A program made the position numbers and the translations under genes. The notes beneath the pieces were generated by a model. It searched no databases and was not told where the DNA came from. It saw only the letters and a list, made by a program, of their open reading frames with translations. A DNA stretch of 64,000 nt. Origin: Vreelandella glaciei (GTDB lineage Bacteria > Pseudomonadota > Gammaproteobacteria > Pseudomonadales > Halomonadaceae). The DNA lies in contig NZ_JACCDE010000008.1 of assembly GCF_013415125.1 (NCBI RefSeq), positions 1-64,000 on the forward strand, written 5' to 3'. Positions within the stretch are counted from its first letter, which is position 1. Every line of letters begins with the position of its first letter. Positions 17,280 to 25,471 of the stretch are shown here, piece by piece.

Positions 17280-17298
17280 ATATCTAAAAAATAGATAT
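17280..17298. promoter_or_regulatory. LysR-type operator between fpr and finR
   Basis: ATATCTA-AAAAA-TAGATAT is a perfect 7-5-7 inverted repeat of the T-N11-A class bound by LysR regulators, 23 bases before the finR start. Further GATATC copies lie just upstream (17272-17284). Confidence 0.55.
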
Positions 17299-17321
17299 AG
17301 ATCAAATAAAGGTCAGACGCT

Positions 17322-18248
17322 ATGCACTACACTTTGCGGCAGTTGGAAGTCTTTGTGGCGGTTGCCCAACATGAGAGCGTCTCCCATGCGGCGCGGGCGC
17401 TGGCCATGTCTCAGTCGGCTACCAGCACGGCGCTTGCGGAGCTTGAGCGGCAGTTTGACTGCCAACTGCTGGATCGGATCGGCAAGCGCTTAAAACTCAA
17501 CGCACTGGGCTTTCAGCTGTTGCCCAAAGCGGTTGCGCTGCTTGATCGTGGTGAAGAGATAGAAGAGCTGCTTCGTGGCCAGAAAGGGGTTGGTTCGCTG
17601 GATGTAGGGGCTACGCTGACCATTGGTAACTACCTTGCCACGTTGCTTATCAGCGATTTTATGCAGCGTCATCCCGGCAGTCGGGTGCGTTTGGCGGTGC
17701 GCAATACGCGTCATATTATCGAAGGCGTGCGCCAGCACTCGCTGGATTTAGGCTTGATCGAGGGGCAGTGCGACGATGAGATGATCATTAGCCAGCCCTG
17801 GGTGGAAGATGAGCTGTGCGTGTTTTGCTCGCCGCGCCACCCGCTGGCAGGCCGCGAACATCTTGAGCTTGAGCAGCTGTTGCGAGAGGACTGGATTATG
17901 CGCGAAGAGGGCTCTGGCACCCGCATGACCCTGGAGCACGCCGCCCGCCACCGCCGCAGCCGGTTTAACACCCTGCTAGAGCTGGAACATACGGAAGGTA
18001 TTAAGCGCGCCGTGGAGTCAGGCTTGGGGATTGGTTGTGTTTCGCGCCTGGCACTGCGCGATGCCTTCCGGCGCGGCAGCTTGGTGCCGCTGCCCACGCC
18101 GGAGTTGGATCTGAAGCGTCAATTCACCTTTATCTGGCACCGGCATAAATACCTCACCACCGGCGTGCGCGAGTTCCTGCGCTTGTGCCGTGAAATGACC
18201 GCCGGGGCCAAGCGCAGTGACGATATTGTACTGCCGCCGATTCCTTAA
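17322..18248 (+). CDS. finR: LysR-family regulator, FinR-like
   Basis: A 308-residue LysR regulator. The winged HTH is at residues 4-62 (LRQLEVFVAVAQHESVSHAARALAMSQSATSTALAELERQF), followed by a linker helix and an effector domain with VGATLTIGNYLAT and SGLGIGCVSRLALRDAF. Its position, divergent from fpr, supports the FinR assignment: in Pseudomonas FinR activates fpr in response to superoxide and redox stress. The intergenic palindromes are the probable binding site. Confidence 0.8.
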   Translation: MHYTLRQLEVFVAVAQHESVSHAARALAMSQSATSTALAELERQFDCQLLDRIGKRLKLNALGFQLLPKAVALLDRGEEIEELLRGQKGVGSLDVGATLTIGNYLATLLISDFMQRHPGSRVRLAVRNTRHIIEGVRQHSLDLGLIEGQCDDEMIISQPWVEDELCVFCSPRHPLAGREHLELEQLLREDWIMREEGSGTRMTLEHAARHRRSRFNTLLELEHTEGIKRAVESGLGIGCVSRLALRDAFRRGSLVPLPTPELDLKRQFTFIWHRHKYLTTGVREFLRLCREMTAGAKRSDDIVLPPIP

Positions 18249-18281
18249 TGAACGTGATAAGCAATGTGGTTACCGATACAT

Positions 18282-18710
18282 CTAGCGTAAGTCGCTTACG
18301 GCAGTTTGTATATCTGCTAGCGAGGCTTTGCTTAAGTCTTTCGACAGGGAGTGAATCACCAGTTTCTGCGTGGGGCCATCAAGCTTATCCCGTAATAGGC
18401 CTAAAAATTTGGGCGGTGCGACCATAATCAGCTTCTCTAAGCTGTTATCCACACGGGCGCTATACAGGCGGTTGGCGACCTCTTTAGCAAACAGCTCGTT
18501 TTCATGTTTGGAGGCCGCTCCCTCTTCGCCGGAAGAGCGCGCCGTGCTAGACATCGACTCGTGCACATCACCGCGACGGTCGGTGATCAAATCACCTTCA
18601 TGCAGCCGTCCTTCTGCGTGAACCAAGCTCTCCTGTTCCGCCAGCGTCAAGGCATCACGAGTAAAGATACGTGCGCGGGCGGCGTCGGCTACCACGATAT
18701 AGGTTGTCAT
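18282..18710 (-). CDS. Host-attachment-family protein
   Basis: 142 residues from the ATG at 18710, which gives the usual MTTYIVVADAARARIF start; an upstream ATG at 18755 would add 15 unlikely residues. It matches the Host_attach family (archaeal eRF1/Pelota-related fold): N-terminal YIVVADAARARIF, then a disordered GDLITDRRGDVHES segment, then KHENELFAKEVANRL, LIMVAPPKFLGLLRDKL and HSLSKDLSK. First linked to plant attachment in Agrobacterium, but the family is widespread and its biochemical role is unsettled. It lies 92 bases beyond the phn operon and is probably separate. Confidence 0.8.
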   Translation of the reverse strand: MTTYIVVADAARARIFTRDALTLAEQESLVHAEGRLHEGDLITDRRGDVHESMSSTARSSGEEGAASKHENELFAKEVANRLYSARVDNSLEKLIMVAPPKFLGLLRDKLDGPTQKLVIHSLSKDLSKASLADIQTAVSDLR

Positions 18711-18802
18711 CGCTGTGCATACTCCATGTCGTTGATGGTCATCTAACCATGGCAAGCGTTTGGCGTTAGGTCAAACGCTTGCCAGGGCTTAAGCAACGCG
18801 GG

Positions 18803-19612
18803 TTACAGCACCTTGCTGCGCAGCAGGCTGGTTAAGGCTTCCCCAATCAGTACCAGCACAATGATGGCCATCAAGATGGTCGCCACGGTTGGCCAGGCAA
18901 AGGTATCAATCGCACCCTGTAGGATGACCCCAATACCGCCCGCGCCCACTAAGCCAAGCACCGTCGATTCGCGGATATTGATATCCCAGCGCAGGATCAC
19001 AATGGCAAAAAATGCTGGCATGACCTGGGGCACAATCGCGTAGGCGACCACTTTGGCCTTGGAGGCTCCGGTGGCTTCCATCGCCTCTACGGGGCGCCGA
19101 TCAATTTCCTCGATTGCTTCACCCATCAGCTTGCCAATAAAACCAATGGAGCGAAATACGATGGCGAGGATGCCGGCTAACACGCCGGGGCCGAAAATGG
19201 CCACGAACAGAAGTGCCCAGATAATGGTATTTACCGAACGGCTGGAGACCAGAATAAAACGCCCCAGCCACAGACAGGCCCGGTTAGGCGTGGTGTTCTG
19301 GGCGGCAATGTAGGCCACCGGTAGCGCTAAAAAGATGGTCAAGAAAGTGGCTAGCGTGGCGATATGCACGGTCTCAATCAGCGCCGCGATAATGCCGTTT
19401 AACCCATCGGCACTGGGCGGCCACATACGACCCCCTAGTGCAGAAATTTGATTGGGTGCATCCCATACCCAAGGCCAGAAAATATCAATATCGCGCACCG
19501 CCCAAACCACTACCATCAAGGTCGCTAGTAGAACGGCGTATCGAATAAGGCGCTGTTTGCGGTCATAGCGTTGCCAAATACGATCGGCAAGCTGCTGTGC
19601 GTGATCTACCAT
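18803..19612 (-). CDS. phnE: Phosphonate-type ABC transporter permease, second PhnE
   Basis: A 269-residue inner-membrane permease with about six helices and the binding-protein-dependent transport signature around EAMEATGASKAKVVAYAIVPQVMPAFFAI. It carries the PhnE hallmark of strings such as SIGFIGKLMGEAIEEIDRRPVEAMEA. It overlaps the end of the first phnE by seven bases, so the two are translationally coupled and likely form a heterodimeric channel. Confidence 0.9.
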   Translation of the reverse strand: MVDHAQQLADRIWQRYDRKQRLIRYAVLLATLMVVVWAVRDIDIFWPWVWDAPNQISALGGRMWPPSADGLNGIIAALIETVHIATLATFLTIFLALPVAYIAAQNTTPNRACLWLGRFILVSSRSVNTIIWALLFVAIFGPGVLAGILAIVFRSIGFIGKLMGEAIEEIDRRPVEAMEATGASKAKVVAYAIVPQVMPAFFAIVILRWDINIRESTVLGLVGAGGIGVILQGAIDTFAWPTVATILMAIIVLVLIGEALTSLLRSKVL

Positions 19613-20418
19613 ATTTTTTTCCTTACCCAGCCGCTGACACCTTCACTGAGCAAAATGACCGCGATGATAATGAGCAGAATCGCAAAGGCGAAATCGTAGT
19701 CGTAGCGTCCAAAGGCGTTCATTAGCGTACCGCCAATGCCGCCTGCTCCCACGATTCCGACCACCGCTGATGCGCGCAAGTTGCTGTCCAGTTGATACAT
19801 GGAAAGCCCCACTTGGCGTGGCAGTATCTGCGGAAAAACGGCATAGAACAGAATCGCCACATACCCAGCGCCAGCGGCTTTCATGGCCTCTACTTGGCCC
19901 CAGTTAATCTCCTCTATCTCTTCGGCCAGCAGTTTGCCTACGAAGCCAATGGAGTAGAGGGTTAGGGTCAAAATCCCCGCGAGCGGCCCAAACCCAACCG
20001 CAGCAACAAATAGAATCGCCACGATCACGGGGTGAAAGCTGCGCGATACAATAATCACTGCACGGCCAATAACATAGATAGGCATGGGTGCGATATTACG
20101 CGCCGCCATCACGGCAAAGGGAATAGAGAGCAAAACCCCCATCAGAGTCGCCAAAATAGCGATTTGAAAGCTCTCTTTAAAGCCGGTAATCAGCAGCTCG
20201 TAGCGCTCTAAGTTGGGGGGGAAGCCGCCGCTAAAAATACGCGCTGCGCGGGGCAACCCTTCAGAGATACGCGCCCAGTTGAATGGCAGCGAGCCGAAGG
20301 CCCAGACCAAGTAGATGACCGCGACGATGATCAGCCCATAGCGCAGCAGCGGATTGGCAATAAATGGCGGCTTTTTCCAGGTGCGGGGCGCTGATGAAGG
20401 GGCGTCAGGCGGAGTCAT
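19606..20418 (-). CDS. phnE: Phosphonate-type ABC transporter permease, first PhnE
   Basis: About 270 residues from the ATG at 20418, where GGAG lies 9 bases upstream; an upstream ATG at 20469 would overlap phnC by 65 bases and is less likely. It has the same PhnE signature (SIGFVGKLLAEEIEEINWGQVEAMKAAGAGYVAILFYAVFPQILP) and about six membrane helices. It overlaps phnC by 14 bases. It differs clearly from the second permease, so the pair is a PhnE1/PhnE2 set and not a recent duplication. Confidence 0.88.
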   Translation of the reverse strand: MTPPDAPSSAPRTWKKPPFIANPLLRYGLIIVAVIYLVWAFGSLPFNWARISEGLPRAARIFSGGFPPNLERYELLITGFKESFQIAILATLMGVLLSIPFAVMAARNIAPMPIYVIGRAVIIVSRSFHPVIVAILFVAAVGFGPLAGILTLTLYSIGFVGKLLAEEIEEINWGQVEAMKAAGAGYVAILFYAVFPQILPRQVGLSMYQLDSNLRASAVVGIVGAGGIGGTLMNAFGRYDYDFAFAILLIIIAVILLSEGVSGWVRKKIW

Positions 20419-21202
20419 GGGAGCGCTCCTCCACAGGCGTATCGGTAATCGCATCGTCTGGCGCTTCAATGCCGCCGTAGATAGCGTCTAACGCGTCTTT
20501 GTTGAAGTCGGCTGGTAAGCCATCAAAGATCATCTTGCCGTGGCGCAGGCCCACGATGCGCTCGGTATAGGTTTTGGCCTGAGCAACGTTATGGATATTG
20601 ATCAGCACCGGCAGCGACAGCTCGCTGGCCAAACTCTGCAACAGAACCATAATCTGTTCAGAAGTACGCGGGTCTAATGAGGCGGTAGGCTCATCGGCCA
20701 GCAGCACTTCAGGTTCCTGCATCAGTGCGCGCACCACGCCGACCCGCTGGCGCTCGCCACCGGAGAGCTCATCGGCACGTTTGTTGGCGTAGTGAGCAAT
20801 GCCCACCCGCTCCATCAGTACAAAGGCACGCTCAATATCTGCTTGGGGATAGCGGCGTGAAATCGCCTGGTAGAGATTGACGTAGCCCAGCCGCCCGGCC
20901 AGCACGTTCTCCATCACGGTTAAGCGATCCAGCAGGTTAAAGCCCTGGAACACCATGCCGATTTTGCGGCGGGCGCGGCGCAATTCAGCGCCCTTCAGGT
21001 TCACTAGCTCATTGCCGTTGAGTTTGATGGAGCCCGAAGTCGGTTCGACCAAGCGATTAATACATCTTAGCATGGTGCTTTTACCCGCACCCGAGGCGCC
21101 TACGATAGAAACAACGCTGTTTCCCTCTACCTTGAGGTCAAGCCCTTTCAGCACGGCTTCATCGTGGCCATAACGTTTGACCAGATTGGTAATTTCCAGC
21201 AT
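20405..21202 (-). CDS. phnC: Phosphonate-type ABC transporter ATPase PhnC
   Basis: A 265-residue ABC ATPase: Walker A GASGAGKS (residues 35-42), Q-loop in MVFQGFNLLDRLTVMENVLAGRLG, signature LSGGERQRVGVVRAL, Walker B VLLADEPTASLD, and the switch His in NIHNVAQA. The RRARRKIGMVFQGFNL stretch and length are typical of PhnC. It powers uptake of phosphonates, phosphite or related phosphorus compounds. The order phnD-phnC-phnE-phnE is a complete importer. Confidence 0.92.
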   Translation of the reverse strand: MLEITNLVKRYGHDEAVLKGLDLKVEGNSVVSIVGASGAGKSTMLRCINRLVEPTSGSIKLNGNELVNLKGAELRRARRKIGMVFQGFNLLDRLTVMENVLAGRLGYVNLYQAISRRYPQADIERAFVLMERVGIAHYANKRADELSGGERQRVGVVRALMQEPEVLLADEPTASLDPRTSEQIMVLLQSLASELSLPVLINIHNVAQAKTYTERIVGLRHGKMIFDGLPADFNKDALDAIYGGIEAPDDAITDTPVEERSHDSA

Positions 21203-21258
21203 GTGTCCGCTTCCATCGTCGAGACAATAACCGCACCGCCGGCGGCGGTGCGCTACGT

Positions 21259-22251
21259 TTACTCTTCCAAGTTTTCTGGCGTATAGCTCACGTTATTGGC
21301 TGCTTGGATGGTACGAATCACCTTCCAGTTGTCTTGGTAGTTGATGGGGATGAATTTCTCGACGCCCTCAAACTCTTCGCCTAACTCGGTGCCGATAAAA
21401 TCAAAGCTGAAGAAGGCTTCTTCAATTTTTTCGACCAAATCTGGGTGCAGGTTGTGCGCGTAGTTGTACGAGGTGGTGGGGAATCGGTCGGACTCAAATA
21501 TCAGCCGCACATCCTCTTCATCGTAGAGGCCTCGGGCGGCCATTCGCTCGACTACTTCAGAAGCCACCGGGGCGGCGTCATAGTCTTGGGCCACAACGCC
21601 GAGCATGGATTGATCGTGACTACCCGAGTAGACCACTTCGTAATCCTCATCGGGAGTGATGCCGAGCTCAGGCAGCAGTGCGCGAGGGGCTAGGTTACCC
21701 GAGTTGGACGTTGGAGAAGTGTGGGCGACGCGTTTGCCTTTGAGATCCTCGACCTCATGGATATCGGAGTCAACATGGGTAAACAGCTGCAGGGTATAGC
21801 CAAATTGGCCGTCATCAGAGCCCATTAACGCAAACGGCACGGCTCCGGCCAAGTTCACCGCAAACGGCGTAGGGCCAGTGGAGAAACCGGCGATATGTAA
21901 GCGCCCGCTGCGCATGGCTTCCACTTGAGCAGCGTTAGACTGTACCGCAAAGAAGCGCACATCCCGCTCGGTGACCTCAGCCAAGTGATCGATAAACGGT
22001 TGCCAAATGTCCGAATAAATAGCCGGGTCTTCTACGGGGGTATAAGCAAAAATCAGCGTGTCGGGATTAGCCCACTCAGCCTCATCGGCAGGACGGTCGG
22101 CGACCATATCGCCATTTTCGTCGCAATAAATAGTATCTAAGTCACCGCGTTCACACTCAGCGAAAGCGGGCGTAGTGAGCAGGGCGAGCGGTAAGAGTGA
22201 TGCGGCGGTAAGCATCGCGAGCGGGCGCTTGCGGAAGAGCGAAGTTGCCAT
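21259..22251 (-). CDS. phnD: Phosphonate/phosphite-type periplasmic binding protein PhnD
   Basis: About 330 residues from the ATG at 22251, chosen because GAGG lies six bases upstream; an ATG at 22263 is possible. A signal peptide ends at LLTTPAFA before ECERG. The mature N-terminus has an extra Cys-containing segment (CERGDLDTIYC, DENGDMVADRP) seen in one PhnD subgroup. The core is typical: FAYTPVEDPAIYSDIWQPF, VQSNAAQVEAMRSGRLHIAGFSTGP, GKRVAHTSPTSNSGNLAPR. No C-P lyase or phosphite dehydrogenase gene is visible, so the ligand (phosphonate, phosphite or phosphate ester) cannot be fixed. A Pho-box candidate lies upstream. Confidence 0.9.
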   Translation of the reverse strand: MATSLFRKRPLAMLTAASLLPLALLTTPAFAECERGDLDTIYCDENGDMVADRPADEAEWANPDTLIFAYTPVEDPAIYSDIWQPFIDHLAEVTERDVRFFAVQSNAAQVEAMRSGRLHIAGFSTGPTPFAVNLAGAVPFALMGSDDGQFGYTLQLFTHVDSDIHEVEDLKGKRVAHTSPTSNSGNLAPRALLPELGITPDEDYEVVYSGSHDQSMLGVVAQDYDAAPVASEVVERMAARGLYDEEDVRLIFESDRFPTTSYNYAHNLHPDLVEKIEEAFFSFDFIGTELGEEFEGVEKFIPINYQDNWKVIRTIQAANNVSYTPENLEE

Positions 22252-22412
22252 GGTAAGCCTCATTTGTGCGTTATTGTTGTGTTCTTGCTATGGATCAAAC
22301 TGTGTTTCCTTTGCTGCGTTTTGCCACTAATGAAACGGAAAATGTTTCGTAAGTGGACATTCCGCGCCAAGGATGGTTATTTTCGAAAGCAGACACCTTC
22401 AATCTAGGGTTT

Positions 22413-22430
22413 GTGACAAACTTATGTCAA
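22413..22430 (-). promoter_or_regulatory. Pho-box candidate upstream of phnD
   Basis: On the minus strand TTGACAT-AAGT-TTGTCAC has the 7-4-7 layout of PhoB boxes (CTGTCAT repeats), five of seven bases matching in each half. It lies about 160 bases before phnD and overlaps the start of the divergent phosphatase gene, so it could affect both. Confidence 0.45.
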
Positions 22431-23020
22431 ATACTTTACAGCCACTCTCCGACCATTGGCGCAATCGCTATTTATTAATGCGCCACGGTCATAGCCAGGC
22501 CAATCAACAGGGCGTGATTGTCAGCTCGCCAGAGCGAGGAATAGAAAACTTCGGTCTTTCTGAATATGGCGAGCAACAACTTGCCCAGCTCGTTGCCGAT
22601 TGGCACTGGCCTGCGCCGACCCGCGTAGTGCATTCAGACTTTTTACGTACCACGCAAACCGCCGCCCGAGTAGCCGCTAAGTTCGGGTTAGCACCCTGCG
22701 TGGATAAGCGCTTGCGGGAGCGAAATTTTGGTGACTTAGAAGGTCAGGGAGACGAGCACTACCCTAGCGTGTGGGCGTTAGATGCCGAGGATACCGAGCA
22801 TCGTCACCATCAGGTGGAAGCCTTAAGCGCGGTGGCGCAACGTATGCAAGCAGTCATCGCGGATTGGGAACAGCAGGTAAGCGGCGAAACCATCCTGCTC
22901 GTCAGTCACGGTGATCCGCTGCAAATCCTGCTGACTGCGCTGGCTAATAAGCCCCTTTCCCAGCACCGTGAACAGCAAGCGCTTCTTCCCGCGAGCATTA
23001 CGCAATTAGGACTTATGTAA
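22424..23020 (+). CDS. Histidine phosphatase family protein
   Basis: 198 residues from the ATG at 22424; an ATG at 22373 would add 17 residues and has no usable ribosome-binding site. The catalytic RHG motif is in LMRHGHSQAN and the second His in LLVSHGDPLQ, with the conserved FLRTTQTAARVA and LRERNFGDLEG segments. Such phosphoglycerate-mutase-like enzymes remove phosphate from small metabolites or proteins; the substrate is not predictable. It is divergent from the phn importer, and a Pho-box candidate overlaps its start, which suggests a phosphorus-related job. Confidence 0.85.
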   Translation: MSNTLQPLSDHWRNRYLLMRHGHSQANQQGVIVSSPERGIENFGLSEYGEQQLAQLVADWHWPAPTRVVHSDFLRTTQTAARVAAKFGLAPCVDKRLRERNFGDLEGQGDEHYPSVWALDAEDTEHRHHQVEALSAVAQRMQAVIADWEQQVSGETILLVSHGDPLQILLTALANKPLSQHREQQALLPASITQLGLM

Positions 23021-23028
23021 CTAAGGTC

Positions 23029-23427
23029 TTAGGCGCTCTCGGCCGCAGGCGGGATCCAGGCAATCATATCGACTTCCACATCGGCACCGCCCGCCAGGCC
23101 GGTAACGCCAATGCAGGTGCGGGTAGGCAATGGCTGCGGGAAGTAGCTCGCGTAGACCTTATTCACTTCGTCGAAATGACCCATATTGGTAATAAATACC
23201 CGGGACTGCACCACATACTCGAAGGCACTGCCGACTTCTTCCAGCACGATCGCCAGGTTTTGCATTACCCGGTGGGTCTGTTCGGTGAAAGTGCCCAACA
23301 GCATTTCGTTGGTTTCGGGCACCGTCGGCATTTGCCCCGTGATAAACACCAGATCACCTACACGGCACGCATGAGAAAACGGTGCGATAGGCTGTGGTGC
23401 GCGGTCGATAAACAGCTTTTCAATCAT
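23029..23427 (-). CDS. RidA (YjgF/YER057c/UK114) family protein
   Basis: A 132-residue member of the RidA superfamily: APFSHACRVGDLVFITGQMP at the N-terminus, VVQSRVFITNMGHFDEVNKVYASYF in the middle and PTRTCIGVTGLAGGADVEVDMIA at the end, with the conserved Arg of the active-site cleft. RidA proteins hydrolyse reactive enamine/imine intermediates from amino-acid metabolism. It lies downstream of aapP on the same strand after a double-hairpin gap and so may be partly co-transcribed with the amino-acid transporter. Distinct from canonical RidA in details, so a subgroup (Rid1-7) is not assigned. Confidence 0.88.
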   Translation of the reverse strand: MIEKLFIDRAPQPIAPFSHACRVGDLVFITGQMPTVPETNEMLLGTFTEQTHRVMQNLAIVLEEVGSAFEYVVQSRVFITNMGHFDEVNKVYASYFPQPLPTRTCIGVTGLAGGADVEVDMIAWIPPAAESA

Positions 23428-23470
23428 GCTTTTATCCTTTTTTTGATAGCCGTTTTTAAAGTCTGTTAAC

Positions 23471-23540
23471 CATCATGGGCCTCAAGTGAGACCCATGATG
23501 ACGTACTTATCCACAGCCGCATTGCTGCTGGGGCTGTGGA
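23471..23540 (-). terminator. Two consecutive hairpins after aapP
   Basis: Immediately after the aapP stop, on the minus strand, TCCACAGCC/GGCTGTGGA (23510-23540) and then CATCATGGG/CCCATGATG (23471-23500) form two stable stems. Neither is followed by a T-run, so they may be processing or mRNA-stability structures and not a standard terminator. Confidence 0.5.
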
Positions 23541-24317
23541 TTAATGGCCCAGAATCTGGCTTAGGAACAGCTGGGTACGTTCAGACTGTGGGTTGTTGAA
23601 GAACGGCTCTGGTGCGTTCTCTTCAATGATCTGCCCCTGATCCATAAAGATCACCCGGTCGGCGACGGTTTTGGCGAAGCCCATTTCGTGGGTCACACAG
23701 ATCATGGTCATGCCCTCTTCCGCTAGCTCCACCATAACGTCGAGGACTTCTTTGATCATCTCGGGGTCGAGGGCGGAGGTGGGCTCGTCAAACAGCATCA
23801 CGTCTGGGTGCATGCACAGCGAGCGGGCAATTGCGACACGCTGCTGTTGTCCGCCCGAGAGCTGCCCAGGGTACTTAGTCGCCTGCTCGGCAATGCGCAC
23901 CCGCTCCAGGTACTCCATCGCCAACGCTTCGGCCTCTTTGCGGGGCTTCTTTTGTACCCACATTGGCGCGATACAGCAGTTTTCCAGCACTGATAAATGC
24001 GGGAATAGATTGAAGTGCTGAAACACCATGCCCACGCTGCGACGAATCTGCTCGATACGCTTAACGTCTTGGGTCAGCGGTACGCCGCCCACCACAATTT
24101 CACCTTTTTGGTGCTCTTCGAGGTGGTTAATGCAGCGAATCAGCGTTGATTTACCCGAACCCGAAGGGCCGCAAACCACGATACGTTCGCCGCGTTTTAC
24201 TTCGAGGTAGATATCACGTAGTACGTGAAAGTCGCCGTACCACTTATTGACGTTGCGCATCTCGACCATCAGGTCAGAAGTACTGGTGTCAGAGGTGTTG
24301 GTGGCTGCTTGTGTCAT
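23541..24317 (-). CDS. aapP: General L-amino-acid ABC transporter ATPase AapP
   Basis: A 258-residue polar-amino-acid type ATPase. Walker A GPSGSGKS (50-57), Q-loop in [19 protein letters not shown], signature [15 protein letters not shown], Walker [16 protein letters not shown], and the switch-His region [16 protein letters not shown]. Gene order and partner lengths identify it as the AapP of an AapJQMP system. Uptake is driven in the cytoplasm. Confidence 0.93.
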   Translation of the reverse strand: MTQAATNTSDTSTSDLMVEMRNVNKWYGDFHVLRDIYLEVKRGERIVVCGPSGSGKSTLIRCINHLEEHQKGEIVVGGVPLTQDVKRIEQIRRSVGMVFQHFNLFPHLSVLENCCIAPMWVQKKPRKEAEALAMEYLERVRIAEQATKYPGQLSGGQQQRVAIARSLCMHPDVMLFDEPTSALDPEMIKEVLDVMVELAEEGMTMICVTHEMGFAKTVADRVIFMDQGQIIEENAPEPFFNNPQSERTQLFLSQILGH

Positions 24318-24355
24318 GTTGAAATCCTACTCAAAACGTAAATAGAGATGCGGCG

Positions 24356-25456
24356 TCAGTGCTTATGGCCGGTATTTAGCTTGCGTTCCAGGTACTGGCT
24401 GTAGCGCGACATGCTGAAACAGAAGATCCAGAACACGAACGCGGCAAATACATACCCCTCGATTGAGAAGCCCAGCCAGCGCGAGTCGGAAAGCGCCGCT
24501 TGCACAATGCCCAACAGGTCAAACAGCCCGATGATCATCACCAGGGTGGTGTCTTTAAACAGTGAGATAAACGTATTAACGATACCCGGAATCATCATTT
24601 TTAGCGCCTGGGGCATCACAATTAGCCCCATGCGCTTCCAATACGTCATCCCCAGCGCCGCGGCGGCCTCATCCTGACCTTTGGGAATCGCCTGCAAACC
24701 ACCGCGAATAACTTCGGCCATATAGGCACTTTGGAACAGCGTTAGGCCGATCAGCGCCCGCACTAGCCGATCCACACTGAGCTCCGACGGCAGGAATAGC
24801 GGTAGCATTACCGAGGCCATAAACAGAATGGTGATAAGCGGCACACCACGCCAGAACTCAATAAAAATCACGCAGAAGGTTTTGACGATAGGCATGTTCG
24901 AGCGTCGCCCAAGGGCGAGTACGATGCCAATCGGCAGTGCCCCAACCATACCCACTGTGGCCAGTAGCAAGGTCAGCATTAAGCCGCCCCAGCGGTGGGT
25001 GGAAACACGCGGTAGGTCAAAGTAGCCGCCGTGGAGCAACACATACGCGATGACCGGGAAGATCAGCAGCGCAAACAGCGCCATCCAGCGCTTAAACGGC
25101 AGGCGCGGGACCACCATCCAGGCAATAATGCCCGCGAACATGGCAAACACAATGTTGGCGCGCCAGTACTCTTCGCTTGGGTAAAGGCCATACATGAACT
25201 GGGAGAAACGCGCGTTGACGAATACCCAGCAGGCGCCTGCCCGTGTACAGTCTTCGCGGCTGTCGCCTACCCAGTTGGCATCGATAAACGCCCACTGAAC
25301 CGTTGGCACCACGAGCAGGTAAAGCACATACAGGCCTAACAGCGTGAAAACAGTATTGATCGGACCGTTAAACAGGTTGCCACGTAGCCAGGCAATTGGC
25401 CCGATGGTGCCTTTGGGGGCCGGGCGCTGAGGTATGGTTTCTTTATTGTGAATCAT
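24356..25456 (-). CDS. aapM: General L-amino-acid ABC transporter permease AapM
   Basis: A 366-residue inner-membrane permease. GGAGG lies seven bases before the ATG. The C-terminal part carries the His/Glu/PAAT permease signature (AYMAEVIRGGLQAIPKGQDEAAAALGMTYWKRMGLIVMPQALK). It has the long N-terminal membrane region and periplasmic Cys-containing loop (DSREDCTRAGACWVF) characteristic of AapM compared with simpler permeases. It starts 15 bases after aapQ and pairs with AapQ to form the channel. Confidence 0.93.
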   Translation of the reverse strand: MIHNKETIPQRPAPKGTIGPIAWLRGNLFNGPINTVFTLLGLYVLYLLVVPTVQWAFIDANWVGDSREDCTRAGACWVFVNARFSQFMYGLYPSEEYWRANIVFAMFAGIIAWMVVPRLPFKRWMALFALLIFPVIAYVLLHGGYFDLPRVSTHRWGGLMLTLLLATVGMVGALPIGIVLALGRRSNMPIVKTFCVIFIEFWRGVPLITILFMASVMLPLFLPSELSVDRLVRALIGLTLFQSAYMAEVIRGGLQAIPKGQDEAAAALGMTYWKRMGLIVMPQALKMMIPGIVNTFISLFKDTTLVMIIGLFDLLGIVQAALSDSRWLGFSIEGYVFAAFVFWIFCFSMSRYSQYLERKLNTGHKH

Positions 25457-25471
25457 GGGGTCGCCTCCGGC

